Source: Fimbriimonadaceae bacterium
Lineage (GTDB): Bacteria > Armatimonadota > Fimbriimonadia > Fimbriimonadales > Fimbriimonadaceae
Assembly (NCBI GenBank): GCA_019694835.1
Contig: JAIBBE010000207.1
Coordinates: forward strand, 1 to 64,000
Reading direction: 5' to 3'
DNA: 64,000 nucleotides
The position numbers were made by a program, and so were the translations under genes. Positions 44,014-51,900 of the stretch are shown here, in pieces; the first letter of the stretch is position 1, and each line of letters opens with the position of its first letter. The notes beneath the pieces are model-generated. The model was not told the origin of the DNA. It made no database searches and saw nothing but the letters and a program-made list of their open reading frames with translations.

Positions 44014-44421
44014 CTACTTCATCATCGGCAAAGTCTTCTTCGACATGAACTTCCCGCATTTGGGACAATTGCCGGGCTTGTCGCCAGTCGTATGGCACTT
44101 GGTGCAGGCATAGGTTTGCACGGCTTTCGCCATGAACTTCCCACATTTCGGGCAGTTGCCAGCTTTGTCAGCAGTTGTCTTGTCTTTGCCGCACGTATAA
44201 ACGAACTTGCCGTGGATTTCCTCCAGCGCACCTTTGCACATCTTGCACGTGCCGGACTTTGTGGACGCCATTTCGCACTTGGGGCAGGCATAGATTTTGT
44301 TGGGTCCGAGGCGGGCCGGACTGGGTCCTCGGGGTTCAAAGGTCGGATGGGCCAAAACGGCGGACGCCGAGACGAAGCTCAGGACGAGCAGAACGATCAT
44401 CAAACGCAGATTTCGCATCAT
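44014..44421 (-). CDS. Secreted Cys-rich metal-binding protein
   Basis: A 135-residue exported protein: signal peptide LMIVLLVLSFVSASAVLA, then seven or eight CxxC-like pairs, KIYACPKCEM, GTCKMCKGALEE, YTCGKDKT, GNCPKCGKFMAK, TYACTKCHTTGDKPG, NCPKCGKFMSKK. GNCPKCGKFM occurs twice. This resembles the heavy-metal-binding (HMBD-like) repeats near copper and silver export systems, and zinc ribbons. AGGTGA precedes the ATG. No metal transporter gene is adjacent. Role: binding of a soft metal outside the cytoplasm, inferred. Confidence 0.75.
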   Translation of the reverse strand: MMRNLRLMIVLLVLSFVSASAVLAHPTFEPRGPSPARLGPNKIYACPKCEMASTKSGTCKMCKGALEEIHGKFVYTCGKDKTTADKAGNCPKCGKFMAKAVQTYACTKCHTTGDKPGNCPKCGKFMSKKTLPMMK

Positions 44422-44493
44422 GAATCACCTCGCGGCCATGCGCCGCATCGTTGAGCATAGCCGACCGCCAGTCCAAAGTGAGCGGATCGCGGC

Positions 44494-46410
44494 CTATTCG
44501 GCAAGATAATCGCGCAACTGTTCAGCGAGACGCCTGGTCATCGTCGGTACGGCCGCAACTTCTTCGACCGAGGCCCGTCGAATGCCCTCGATGCTCCCGA
44601 AGGTCCGAAGCAAGAGGCGACGCCGCCGAGGCCCAACGCCGGGAATCTCTTCCAAAACCGAGCCCGTCATCCGCTTGTCACGGAGTTTTCGGTGATAGGT
44701 CAATGCAAATCGGTGAGCCTCGTCGCGAAGGCGGCGAAGGAGGATCAGACCGGGTGAATTGAGAGGGAGCTCAATGGGTTCGAGTTCATATTCGGGCGTA
44801 GTGCCTTCCTCGTAATGGTACTTTTCCCTCGGCGCGAAAGGCTCGGTGCGCGGTTTCACGTACGTGCCGACCGGCCTGTAGATCAACTCCATCTTCTTTG
44901 CAAGCCCCACCATGGGCACGGTCAAGCCGAGGTCGTCACGGGCCTTCATCGCCGCCCCGAGCTGGCCCTTTCCGCCGTCGATCATGATCAGGTCGGGCAG
45001 CTTCTTGAACTTCTCGTCGCCTTCCAAGTAGGCCTTGAGCCGCCGGGTGATGACCTCGTGCATCATCGCGAAGTCGTTCGGATCTTCGGGGTGGTAGCGG
45101 ATTTTGAAGCGACGATATTCAGCCTTTGCGGCCTCCCCGTTCTCGACCACGACCATCGAGCCGACCGGGGCTTTGCCTTGGATATTCGAAATATCGTATC
45201 CCTCGATCCGCATCGGCGGGCTGGGCAGGCCGAGGGCTTCGGCAAGGTGCTCACTCGATAACTCCGACCACGACTCCTTGGATTCCATTTCGAGGCGGAA
45301 CGTCTCCAGCGCCTGCTCGGCGTTCGTCGCCGCCATCTCGACGAGATTGAGCTTATCTCCGCCCTGAGGAACCTCGATGGTCACGGCCGATCCGCGCCTT
45401 CCGCGCAGCCATTGCTGAACGATGGCCCTCTCCGCAATCTCGACCGGCAGCAGAATCTCGCGGGGAACCTCCGGGGCGTCGGTGTAATACTGCTTCACGA
45501 ACTCGCCCACCGCTTCGCTCGGAGCCGCTTCGCTTGAACCATCCAGCACGAAATTCCTCTGCCCGATCAGCTTGCCGCCCCGCACGTACATCATCTGAAT
45601 CGCCGACCCACGTTCGTCCTTGACCACCGCAATGACGTCGCGATCTTCTTGGTCGGTGGAAAGGACCTTTTGTCGCTGCAGCACGGTGTCAATCGCAGCG
45701 ATTTGGTCGCGCAGGGTGGCAGCTTTCTCGAAATCCAGATCCTCAGCCGCTTGAAGCATGGTCGCCTTCAGTTCCTCGACGATCCCTTCTTGCTTGCCAC
45801 TCAGGAATCGCTCGACTTTGGCGACGATCTCCTTGTACTTTTCCTTCTCGGCAAGACCCGCGCAAGGGGCGAGGCATTGGCCGAGGTGGAAGTAGAGGCA
45901 GGGCCGCTGCTCGTCCCTTCCCGACCAACTCTTTCCGCACGGAATCAGCGGGAAGACGCGGTGGAGAAGCTGGAGCGTGTCGCGCACCGCCCACGCACTG
46001 GTGTACGGCCCGAAATACCGCGCCCCGTCCTTTCGAACCTTGCGCGTGAAGAGCACCCGCGGAAACTTCTCGTTCGTGATGGTGATGTAGGGGTAGCTCT
46101 TGTCGTCACGGAGGCGGACGTTGAACGGCGGCCGGTACTTCTTAATCAGGTTGCACTCCAGCACCAGCGCCTCGAGTTCAGTGTCAACGACGATCCACTC
46201 GAGGTCGCGGACCTTCCGCACCATCCGCTCGATCCGGTTGCCGTGCCGAGTCGAAGCCTGGAAGTAGCTGCGCACCCGGTTCTTGAGCACGAGCGCCTTG
46301 CCCACATACAGCACATCCCCCGCCTCATCGCGGTAGATGTAGCACCCAGGGCTCGCGGGCAGCGACGCGAGTTTCTGGACGACATTCTCGGGGAGATTTC
46401 TTCGCGGCAT
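44494..46410 (-). CDS. uvrC: Excinuclease ABC subunit C
   Basis: Makes both incisions around DNA lesions in UvrABC nucleotide excision repair. Domains in 638 residues: GIY-YIG nuclease at the N-terminus (SPGCYIYRDEAGDVLYVGKA, then NRVRSYF), a Cys-containing linker (YFHLGQCLAPCAG), UVR motif near 205-240, the RNase H-like C-terminal nuclease (IEGYDISNIQGKAPVGSMVV, LIMIDGGKGQLGAA) and helix-hairpin-helix motifs (LEEIPGVGPRRRRLLL). Start: ATG 46410 with TAGAAC 8 nt upstream; GTG 46416 also possible. The half-UvrA gene is 38 kb away. Confidence 0.97.
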   Translation of the reverse strand: MPRRNLPENVVQKLASLPASPGCYIYRDEAGDVLYVGKALVLKNRVRSYFQASTRHGNRIERMVRKVRDLEWIVVDTELEALVLECNLIKKYRPPFNVRLRDDKSYPYITITNEKFPRVLFTRKVRKDGARYFGPYTSAWAVRDTLQLLHRVFPLIPCGKSWSGRDEQRPCLYFHLGQCLAPCAGLAEKEKYKEIVAKVERFLSGKQEGIVEELKATMLQAAEDLDFEKAATLRDQIAAIDTVLQRQKVLSTDQEDRDVIAVVKDERGSAIQMMYVRGGKLIGQRNFVLDGSSEAAPSEAVGEFVKQYYTDAPEVPREILLPVEIAERAIVQQWLRGRRGSAVTIEVPQGGDKLNLVEMAATNAEQALETFRLEMESKESWSELSSEHLAEALGLPSPPMRIEGYDISNIQGKAPVGSMVVVENGEAAKAEYRRFKIRYHPEDPNDFAMMHEVITRRLKAYLEGDEKFKKLPDLIMIDGGKGQLGAAMKARDDLGLTVPMVGLAKKMELIYRPVGTYVKPRTEPFAPREKYHYEEGTTPEYELEPIELPLNSPGLILLRRLRDEAHRFALTYHRKLRDKRMTGSVLEEIPGVGPRRRRLLLRTFGSIEGIRRASVEEVAAVPTMTRRLAEQLRDYLAE

Positions 46411-46480
46411 GCGCACTGGTTCTACGATACCGAAGGTGCCTGTATGAGAACTTTCTTCCTCGGAACTCGCTTACGACAAA

Positions 46481-46503
46481 AGTGGTCATGTAAAATGACC
46501 ACT
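46481..46503 (+). promoter_or_regulatory. Operator and leaderless promoter of phd-vapC
   Basis: AGTGGTCAT (46481-46489) and ATGACCACT (46495-46503) form a perfect 9-bp inverted repeat, spacer GTAAA. A TAAAAT box (46491-46496) lies inside it and ends 7 nt before ATG 46504. Typical site for autorepression by an antitoxin. Confidence 0.75.
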
Positions 46504-46737
46504 ATGATTTCAGTTACCGTCACAGACTTCAAGGCGCGATGCCTTCGAATACTCGACGAAGTCTCAAAGACTGGCGAATCGGTGACCGTCACGAAGCGAG
46601 GCAAGCCGATCGCGGTCGTGGCCCCCCCGAAGGCAGAGTCGGGGCAGCCCTATCGACTCGGCCTGTTCGCGGGCAGGGCCACTATACGCGGCGATCTTGT
46701 CGAGCCATTGGATGTTGAGTGGGAGGTCCTATCCTAG
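46504..46737 (+). CDS. Phd/YefM family antitoxin
   Basis: A 77-residue antitoxin. It starts ISVTVTDFKARCLRILDEV, then GESVTVTKRGKPIAVVAP, the N-terminal DNA-binding fold of Phd/YefM proteins; the C-terminal tail (GRATIRGDLVEPLDVEWEVL) is the toxin-binding part. The ATG at 46504 is chosen because the -10 box and operator arm cover the in-frame ATG at 46495. It overlaps the vapC gene by 19 nt. Confidence 0.9.
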   Translation: MISVTVTDFKARCLRILDEVSKTGESVTVTKRGKPIAVVAPPKAESGQPYRLGLFAGRATIRGDLVEPLDVEWEVLS

Positions 46738-47117
46738 TACTCGATACCCACATTTGGATTTGGTCTCAGGCTGAACCGAACAGAATCCCCTCTGGACTCC
46801 GCCCCGAACTTACGGAGCGGCGTGATTCAATTGCAGTTTCCGTCATCACGATCTGGGAGACCCTCATGCTGATCGAGCGCGGACGAGTCGAGGTGGAAGG
46901 CGATGCCGAAGACGCCGTCCGGGCCTGGATTGATGCGAACGGCACCCGCGTACTTCCCCTCGACGAGGAGACGGCGTTTCTGGCCCGCTCTCTACCGTTT
47001 GTCCATGAAGACCCCGCAGACCGGTTCATTGCCGCCACCGCTGTGCGGCATGGGTGCCCCCTGGCCACCCTAGACGCCCGGTTGCGGGGCCTCCCCTTTC
47101 TCGACGTAAGACCGTAA
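46719..47117 (+). CDS. PIN domain toxin (VapC-like)
   Basis: A 132-residue PIN ribonuclease, which in other systems cuts tRNA or rRNA. Acidic residues of the metal site: Asp in ILVLDTHIWIW, Glu in VITIWETLML, Asp in EDPADRFIAATA, and Asp in PLATLDARLR. Complete length. The GTG at 46719 is used, overlapping the antitoxin gene; GGGAGG just after it could also serve a start a few codons later. Forms a toxin-antitoxin pair with the Phd-type protein. Confidence 0.9.
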   Translation: MGGPILVLDTHIWIWSQAEPNRIPSGLRPELTERRDSIAVSVITIWETLMLIERGRVEVEGDAEDAVRAWIDANGTRVLPLDEETAFLARSLPFVHEDPADRFIAATAVRHGCPLATLDARLRGLPFLDVRP

Positions 47118-47142
47118 GCCTCGGGTGGGTTGCCAAAAACGA

Positions 47143-47616
47143 CTAGTGCATCTCTTTGTCCCCATACAGAATCTGGACGTAGCAGATCTGGCCGAGGTGG
47201 TAGGTGAAGTTCCAGCGCGGGTAGTCCATCATTTCCTCGACCGTGAAGTCGCGGCCGCCATCATAGGGAAGCCACCGCGTCTCCTTGAGGCGCTCGTCGG
47301 AAATCGATCGGTACAGGTCTAAGAGGACCTCAAGGCGACGGAAACACTCGACCTCGCACTCCTCAACCGTCTTCCACTGCTGCTGCTCGGCCCGTGCGGC
47401 GGCCATCGTCTCCTCGTTCCATTCGAACTCGACACCGTTGATGGTGTCCAACGCCCACTTCGGGGTCATCGTCAGTTCTTGGCAAATGTCGAGAACCGAT
47501 CGGCCCGCGTCGAGGGGCTTCCACTCGACCTTGTCGGCGGGCACCGCCCTGGCATAGCGGAATGCCTCTTTCGCCGCCTCCTTGGTAGCGCAAATGATCT
47601 GATCTTGGAAACGCAT
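47143..47616 (-). CDS. DinB-like (DUF664-type) protein
   Basis: A 157-residue four-helix protein of the DinB/YfiT superfamily, often metal-dependent thiol transferases. Seen: FQDQIICATKEAAKEAFRY, VPADKVEWKPLDAGRSVLDI (DinB W-K-P stretch), and RWNFTYHLGQICYVQILYG (the conserved NxxxHxGQ motif near the end). The three-His site is incomplete: the first His is not obvious. I placed the start at ATG 47616, with GGAGG 9 nt upstream. A consensus promoter with a palindrome lies just ahead, so this gene is probably tightly regulated. Confidence 0.8.
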   Translation of the reverse strand: MRFQDQIICATKEAAKEAFRYARAVPADKVEWKPLDAGRSVLDICQELTMTPKWALDTINGVEFEWNEETMAAARAEQQQWKTVEECEVECFRRLEVLLDLYRSISDERLKETRWLPYDGGRDFTVEEMMDYPRWNFTYHLGQICYVQILYGDKEMH

Positions 47617-47618
47617 CG

Positions 47619-47667
47619 TACTAATCCTCCGAAGGATTAGTATACGCACGTCTATCTATCTTGTCAA
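47619..47667 (-). promoter_or_regulatory. Strong promoter with operator palindrome for the DinB-like gene
   Basis: Minus strand TTGACA (47662-47667), 17 nt, TATACT (47639-47644). The 10-bp inverted repeat TACTAATCCT/AGGATTAGTA (47619-47628 and 47633-47642) overlaps the -10 box, the expected start and the ribosome site. Confidence 0.8.
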
Positions 47668-47670
47668 GAC

Positions 47671-48858
47671 CTAGGCGGCAAATTTGAGAATGTTCGGCGG
47701 AAGGTGCCTGGGAAGCAGCACTTGCTCGTCCTTGCCCGCGAGGATGACGGCTCGTTCCATGGTGTTCTCGAGCTCACGGACGTTGCCCGGCCACGAATAG
47801 CTCGACATCAGATGAAAGGCTTCGTCGCCGATACGATCCAAGTGTCGACCATTGTCGGCACTCGAACGGCGCAAGAAAAACTCCCCAAGAAGGCGTATAT
47901 CCTCACCGCGTTCGCGGAGCGGCGGCAAGCGAATCTCGATGACTTGAAGTCTATACATGAGATCGAGTCGGAAGACGCCGTCGTCGACAGCCTGCTGCAG
48001 TTCGCGATTCGTGGCCGTCACCAGCCGAACATCGACCTTCGTGGGTTTCGTGGCCCCCAGCCGCTCGAATTCGCGCTCCTGAAGCACGCGCAGCAGCTTG
48101 ACCTGGGTCGCCATCGGGATCTCACCGATCTCGTCGAGGAACAGAGTCCCGCCTTGAGCAGCCTCAAACCGTCCGATTTTGGAACCTTGCGCTCCGGTGA
48201 AGGCTCCCTTCTCGTAGCCGAACAATTCGCTTTCAAGCAGGGTCTCGGGCAACGCGGCGCACGAGACAGCGACGAAGGGATGCGAGGCTCGCGGCGAAAG
48301 GGTGTGGAGCAGCTTGGCGACGACTTCCTTACCCGTCCCGCTCTCGCCCGTAATGAGTACGGTAGCGCGAGAATCGGCAACCTGGCGAATCGTCTCGCCA
48401 ACTTCCTTCATCGGTTCAGACTCGCCGATGAAGGCCGGTCCTGCCGCCTTCCCTGTCCGCTTCGCTGTCTTGGGAGCCTTGTTCGACGCTGTCGGCTCCA
48501 TGGCGCTGGCGACGATCTTCTTGAGATTGTCGAGATCGAACGGTTTGGTCACGTATTCGAACGCGCCATCACGAATCGCTTGCACCGCTTGGGGAATCGT
48601 TCCGTACGCGGTCATGATCACCACCGGAAGGTCCGCATTCCGCGACTTGATCTGGTTCAGGAGTTCGTAGCCCGAGATTCCGGGCATGGTTACGTCCGTC
48701 AGAACGCAGTCAAAATCGGTCTGCGCCAATTGGGAGAGGGCTGCATGACCGTCTTCGGCAACCGTGGCTTTGATCCCTACCTTCTCGAGTGCGGCCTGAA
48801 GAATGCGACGGATGTTCGGTTCATCGTCGACCACCAAAACTCTCTTTTGTTCGCTCAT
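47671..48858 (-). CDS. Sigma-54-dependent response regulator lacking the HTH domain
   Basis: A 395-residue NtrC-type activator. Receiver domain residues 1-120 with phosphorylation site Asp55 (CVLTDVTMPG) and acidic pair Asp11-Asp12. AAA+ domain from about 145: Walker A ITGESGTGKEVVAKLL, sigma-54 contact loop YEKGAFTGAQGS, Walker B LFLDEIGEIP, and arginine-finger region SWPGNVRELENTMERAVILA. It stops right after the AAA+ domain (PRHLPPNILKFAA); the C-terminal Fis-type HTH of about 50-80 residues is missing. Its partner kinase gene overlaps by 4 nt. Acts on sigma-54 promoters, perhaps from solution like FlgR. Confidence 0.9.
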   Translation of the reverse strand: MSEQKRVLVVDDEPNIRRILQAALEKVGIKATVAEDGHAALSQLAQTDFDCVLTDVTMPGISGYELLNQIKSRNADLPVVIMTAYGTIPQAVQAIRDGAFEYVTKPFDLDNLKKIVASAMEPTASNKAPKTAKRTGKAAGPAFIGESEPMKEVGETIRQVADSRATVLITGESGTGKEVVAKLLHTLSPRASHPFVAVSCAALPETLLESELFGYEKGAFTGAQGSKIGRFEAAQGGTLFLDEIGEIPMATQVKLLRVLQEREFERLGATKPTKVDVRLVTATNRELQQAVDDGVFRLDLMYRLQVIEIRLPPLRERGEDIRLLGEFFLRRSSADNGRHLDRIGDEAFHLMSSYSWPGNVRELENTMERAVILAGKDEQVLLPRHLPPNILKFAA

Positions 48859-50387
48859 GCTGCCACTCGGAAATCCAGAATAAACATCGCGCCTTGGCCC
48901 AGCGACGAATCGACCTCGATACTCGCGCCGTGGGCATCGACGATTTTTCGGACATTGCTGAGGCCCAATCCGGTGCCGCTCGATTTGGTCGTAAAGAACG
49001 GCGTAAACAGTCTCTCGCGGTTGTCTTCACTCATGCCCTGACCATTGTCCCGAACCACCAGCTTCTGATCGTGGACTTCAATCACGACCTCGCCACCCGT
49101 CTCACACGCTTGGAGTGCGTTGAGGAGGAGATTGCGGCAGACCTGTTCCAGGCGTCGTCGGTCCCCGCGAACGGGTTCTTCTTGATCATCCGTAACAACG
49201 CGAAGGGTCACGCCCGCCCGTTGAAAATCGGCGGTGTGCTGCGCCGCAACAGACTCGGCAATCTGGCTCAGCTTGACGTCCTCGAGCGATAGAGAAACCG
49301 GTCGCGCAAAGGCGAGAAATTCGTTGCATAGTTCGTTGAGCTTCCGAGCTTCTTCTTCGATCACGGTACCCATGTTGCCAGCCTCGTTGGGATCGGACTG
49401 AATGAGTTGAGCGGCACCGATGATTCCCGAGAGCGGGTTTCGAATTTCATGGGCTATCGCGGCCGTCATCTGACCGATCTCAGCGAGCCGGTTAGTTCGG
49501 GCCTTTTCTCGCTGAAGGCGATCAATCTCGGTCGTTTCTTCGATGGCGATCGTTGCGCCGATCCGCATCGGGAATCCGACCACGACCCATGATCGATCCG
49601 TCGCTCGGTCGTGCGTGTGAACTCGATCTCTTCGTCCTCGAAGCGCAGACTGGATGATCTCGGTGACGGCTTCGGCGAGCTTCTCGGGAAACTCATGGAC
49701 GGCGTCCTTCCAAGCTTGCCCGGGTTCAGACGAGGATTCGCCCAGAGCGCTGAACTGCAGGTTTCGCTGGACGATAACCCCCTGTCGATCCAGAATCATC
49801 ATGCCAACCCCGAGGCACTCAAGGACGGTCTTCAGACGGATTTGGGCAGATCGTGCTTCTTGGAGCACGTCGTCCATTCGCTTGAACAGCAGCGCGTTCC
49901 CGACGGCGAGCGCAATGTGCCGACCGACGGTAAGGGCGTGCCGGAGGTCTTTGTCCTTGAAGGGTGGCAAACCCATGCTGCGTGAAATATTGAGTACGCC
50001 TACCGGCCCACTTTCCTGAGTAATCAGGGGGATGATCAGGGCGCTCGTGATCTCGTTGCGGCGTTGAACCTCGGCCAGGCCGGGCTCCAGGCGGGGGTCG
50101 CCCAAGAGCATCGGTTTTCGCTTCATGACAGCTTGGCCAGCGATCCCTCGGCCGGGGTGAACGACCGCGTCATCGGGAATCCGGCTCAACGAGCCGCTCT
50201 TTGCCCGAAGTCGATAAACATAGTCTTCCGGATCGAGCAAAAAGAGCGACGCCCCGGAGGCCATGAAGTGGCTTGTACAATCGTCGAGCACCCGGTGCAG
50301 GTACGCATCCAAACCGCCTTCCTCGGCAGTCCATGACGCGTCGAGGAGGCTCCAGAGTTCGACTTTGCCTGGCTTTCCGGTGGACAT
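48855..50387 (-). CDS. GAF-PAS sensor histidine kinase (NtrB-like)
   Basis: A 510-residue cytoplasmic kinase without transmembrane segments. GAF about residues 25-165 (FLLDPEDYVYRLRAKSGSL, GRGIAGQAVMKRKPMLLGDP), PAS about 180-290 (TVLECLGVGMMILDRQGVI), HisKA with IGQMTAAIAHEIRNPLSGI (His about 312), and ATP domain with CRNLLLNALQACETGG, VVRDNGQGMSEDNRERLF and SSGTGLGLSNVRKIVDAHG. Stop and start overlap (ATGA) with the response regulator gene, so the two are a coupled two-component system. Signal unknown; the GAF suggests a small molecule or redox cue. Confidence 0.93.
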   Translation of the reverse strand: MSTGKPGKVELWSLLDASWTAEEGGLDAYLHRVLDDCTSHFMASGASLFLLDPEDYVYRLRAKSGSLSRIPDDAVVHPGRGIAGQAVMKRKPMLLGDPRLEPGLAEVQRRNEITSALIIPLITQESGPVGVLNISRSMGLPPFKDKDLRHALTVGRHIALAVGNALLFKRMDDVLQEARSAQIRLKTVLECLGVGMMILDRQGVIVQRNLQFSALGESSSEPGQAWKDAVHEFPEKLAEAVTEIIQSALRGRRDRVHTHDRATDRSWVVVGFPMRIGATIAIEETTEIDRLQREKARTNRLAEIGQMTAAIAHEIRNPLSGIIGAAQLIQSDPNEAGNMGTVIEEEARKLNELCNEFLAFARPVSLSLEDVKLSQIAESVAAQHTADFQRAGVTLRVVTDDQEEPVRGDRRRLEQVCRNLLLNALQACETGGEVVIEVHDQKLVVRDNGQGMSEDNRERLFTPFFTTKSSGTGLGLSNVRKIVDAHGASIEVDSSLGQGAMFILDFRVAA

Positions 50388-50446
50388 CGCATCTGAATCA
50401 TCGGCAATGCCATAAAGGATCTTTAGCCCGGTGGGGCGCCGCCAGG

Positions 50447-50452
50447 TACCCT
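50447..50452 (+). promoter_or_regulatory. -10 box TACCCT, leaderless start of HIT gene
   Basis: TACCCT, 6 nt, ATG 50459. Confidence 0.45.
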
Positions 50453-50458
50453 CGCGGC

Positions 50459-50791
50459 ATGGCGACCTTGTTTACCAAGATAATCAATCGTGAGATTCCT
50501 GGAGACATCGTGTATGAGGATGATCACGTCGTCGCGTTCCGCGACATCACACCCCAGGCACCGGTTCACATCCTGATCGTCCCCCGCCAGGAGATATCGG
50601 GCGTTGCCACGGTGCCGGACAGCGGCGACCACTTCTATCTCATTAATGCCGCTCGGATCATTGCCGAGCAACAGGGGCTCGAAGACGGCTACCGATTGGT
50701 CATCAACCAGGGTGCCTCCGCAGGCCAAACCGTGCCTCATCTGCATGTCCACCTCCTTGGTGGACGTGACTTCACCTGGCCGCCGGGGTAG
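50459..50791 (+). CDS. HIT family protein (HINT-type)
   Basis: A 110-residue histidine-triad nucleotide-binding protein that hydrolyses adenosine phosphoramidates. Begins ATLFTKIINREIPGDIVYED, has HILIVPRQEIS and DGYRLVINQGASAGQTVPH, then the triad HLHVHLLGG (catalytic His in the middle). Length is that of a single HINT domain. The next gene (VOC) begins 10 nt after it; the two may be co-transcribed, but each also has its own TANNNT box. Confidence 0.92.
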   Translation: MATLFTKIINREIPGDIVYEDDHVVAFRDITPQAPVHILIVPRQEISGVATVPDSGDHFYLINAARIIAEQQGLEDGYRLVINQGASAGQTVPHLHVHLLGGRDFTWPPG

Positions 50792-50794
50792 GAT
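50789..50794 (+). promoter_or_regulatory. -10 box TAGGAT before VOC gene
   Basis: TAGGAT overlaps the HIT stop codon and lies 7 nt before ATG 50802. Confidence 0.4.
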
Positions 50795-50801
50795 GGGCGC
50801 G

Positions 50802-51176
50802 ATGGCAGTAGGCAAGATCACCTGGACCGACTTGACGGTCCCGAATGCGGAAGAAGTGCGCGATTTCTATGCGCGGGTCGTCGGTTGGGAAGTCGACGAG
50901 GTTGACATGGGAGGCTATTCCGACTACATGATGCTCGTGCCCGGCACCGAGGACGGTGCCGCTGGCATTTGTTTCTCGAAGGGCTCGAACGCCAACCTTC
51001 CCGCTCAATGGCTGATCTACATCACGGTTGCCGATATCGATGTGAGTGTCGCCGCTTGCCTTGCCAACGGCGGAAGTGTCCTCGACGGTCCAAGGCCGAT
51101 GGGTGATGCGCAGTTTGCATGCATTCAAGATCCTGCCGGGGCCGTCTGCGCCCTGTATCAACCGGCTGCGGGTTAG
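50802..51176 (+). CDS. VOC family protein (glyoxalase-like)
   Basis: A 124-residue protein of the vicinal oxygen chelate superfamily, two beta-alpha-beta-beta-beta modules. Seen: GKITWTDLTVPNAEEVRDFY, GWEVDEVDMGGYSDYMM, LIYITVADIDVSVAACLANG and FACIQDPAGAVCALYQPA. Typical metal ligands (His, Glu) are not well kept, so enzyme activity is doubtful. ATG 50802 chosen by the TANNNT box and AGGATGGG upstream; ATG 50793 would overlap it. Confidence 0.85.
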   Translation: MAVGKITWTDLTVPNAEEVRDFYARVVGWEVDEVDMGGYSDYMMLVPGTEDGAAGICFSKGSNANLPAQWLIYITVADIDVSVAACLANGGSVLDGPRPMGDAQFACIQDPAGAVCALYQPAAG

Positions 51177-51179
51177 AAT
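51174..51179 (+). promoter_or_regulatory. -10 box TAGAAT, leaderless start of 51186 gene
   Basis: TAGAAT includes the VOC stop codon, is followed by 6 nt and ATG 51186. Confidence 0.5.
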
Positions 51180-51185
51180 GGTGCC

Positions 51186-51881
51186 ATGTTCGTCGTTGCT
51201 TGCTTTGCCGGCCTCCTCGTGGCGCTGACCACCCCCCAGGTAGCGAAATCGATGAGTCGAAAGGTCACGAAGACGGTAACCCTCGATTACCTTCTCACCC
51301 TTCCCGAGACCTACGCGAAATCGAAGGAGCGATTTCCGCTGGTGCTCTTCCTTCACGGAGCGGGCGAGCGGGGCTCGGACCTTGAGAAAGTCAAGGTTCA
51401 CGGGCCAACCAAGGAAGTGGCGAATGGCCGAAAGTTCCCCTTTATCCTCGTTGCGCCGCAGTGCCCGGAAGATCAGTTCTGGGATGTCGATGCCCTCGTT
51501 GGCCTGCTCGATGAAATGGAGGAGAAGTATCGCGTGGACAAGGATCGAATCTACGTGACCGGACTGAGCATGGGTGGTTACGGAACCTGGAATCTCGCTT
51601 GTACGATTCCGGACCGGATCGCCGCGATCGCTCCGATCTGTGGAGGCGGCCAATGGGTCGCGGCCAAGCGCCTCATCGGCATTCCGATCTGGGCGATCCA
51701 CGGCGACTCAGATGCCGTCGTCCCTCCGATCAACTCGGAGAAGATGGTGGAGGCGGTCAAAGCGGCTGGTGGAGACGTTCGCTACACGCTGGTCAAGGGC
51801 GGCGGCCACGACGTCTGGACTGAACCGTACGCCGGGACTGAACTGTACGATTGGCTCCTGTCCCACAAGCGCAAGCGATAA
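51186..51881 (+). CDS. Alpha/beta hydrolase (dienelactone/prolyl-oligopeptidase-like esterase)
   Basis: A 231-residue hydrolase with a short hydrophobic signal (MFVVACFAGLLVALTTPQ). Motifs: FPLVLFLHGAGERGSDLEKV (oxyanion part), VTGLSMGGYGTWNLA (nucleophile Ser), HGDSDAVVPPINS (Asp) and KGGGHDVWTEPYAG (His). Looks like the secreted esterase/PHB-depolymerase-like group that often removes acyl groups from polysaccharides; substrate unknown. Leaderless-type start. Confidence 0.88.
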   Translation: MFVVACFAGLLVALTTPQVAKSMSRKVTKTVTLDYLLTLPETYAKSKERFPLVLFLHGAGERGSDLEKVKVHGPTKEVANGRKFPFILVAPQCPEDQFWDVDALVGLLDEMEEKYRVDKDRIYVTGLSMGGYGTWNLACTIPDRIAAIAPICGGGQWVAAKRLIGIPIWAIHGDSDAVVPPINSEKMVEAVKAAGGDVRYTLVKGGGHDVWTEPYAGTELYDWLLSHKRKR

Positions 51882-51900
51882 CCGGGGTACAACCCTGAGC

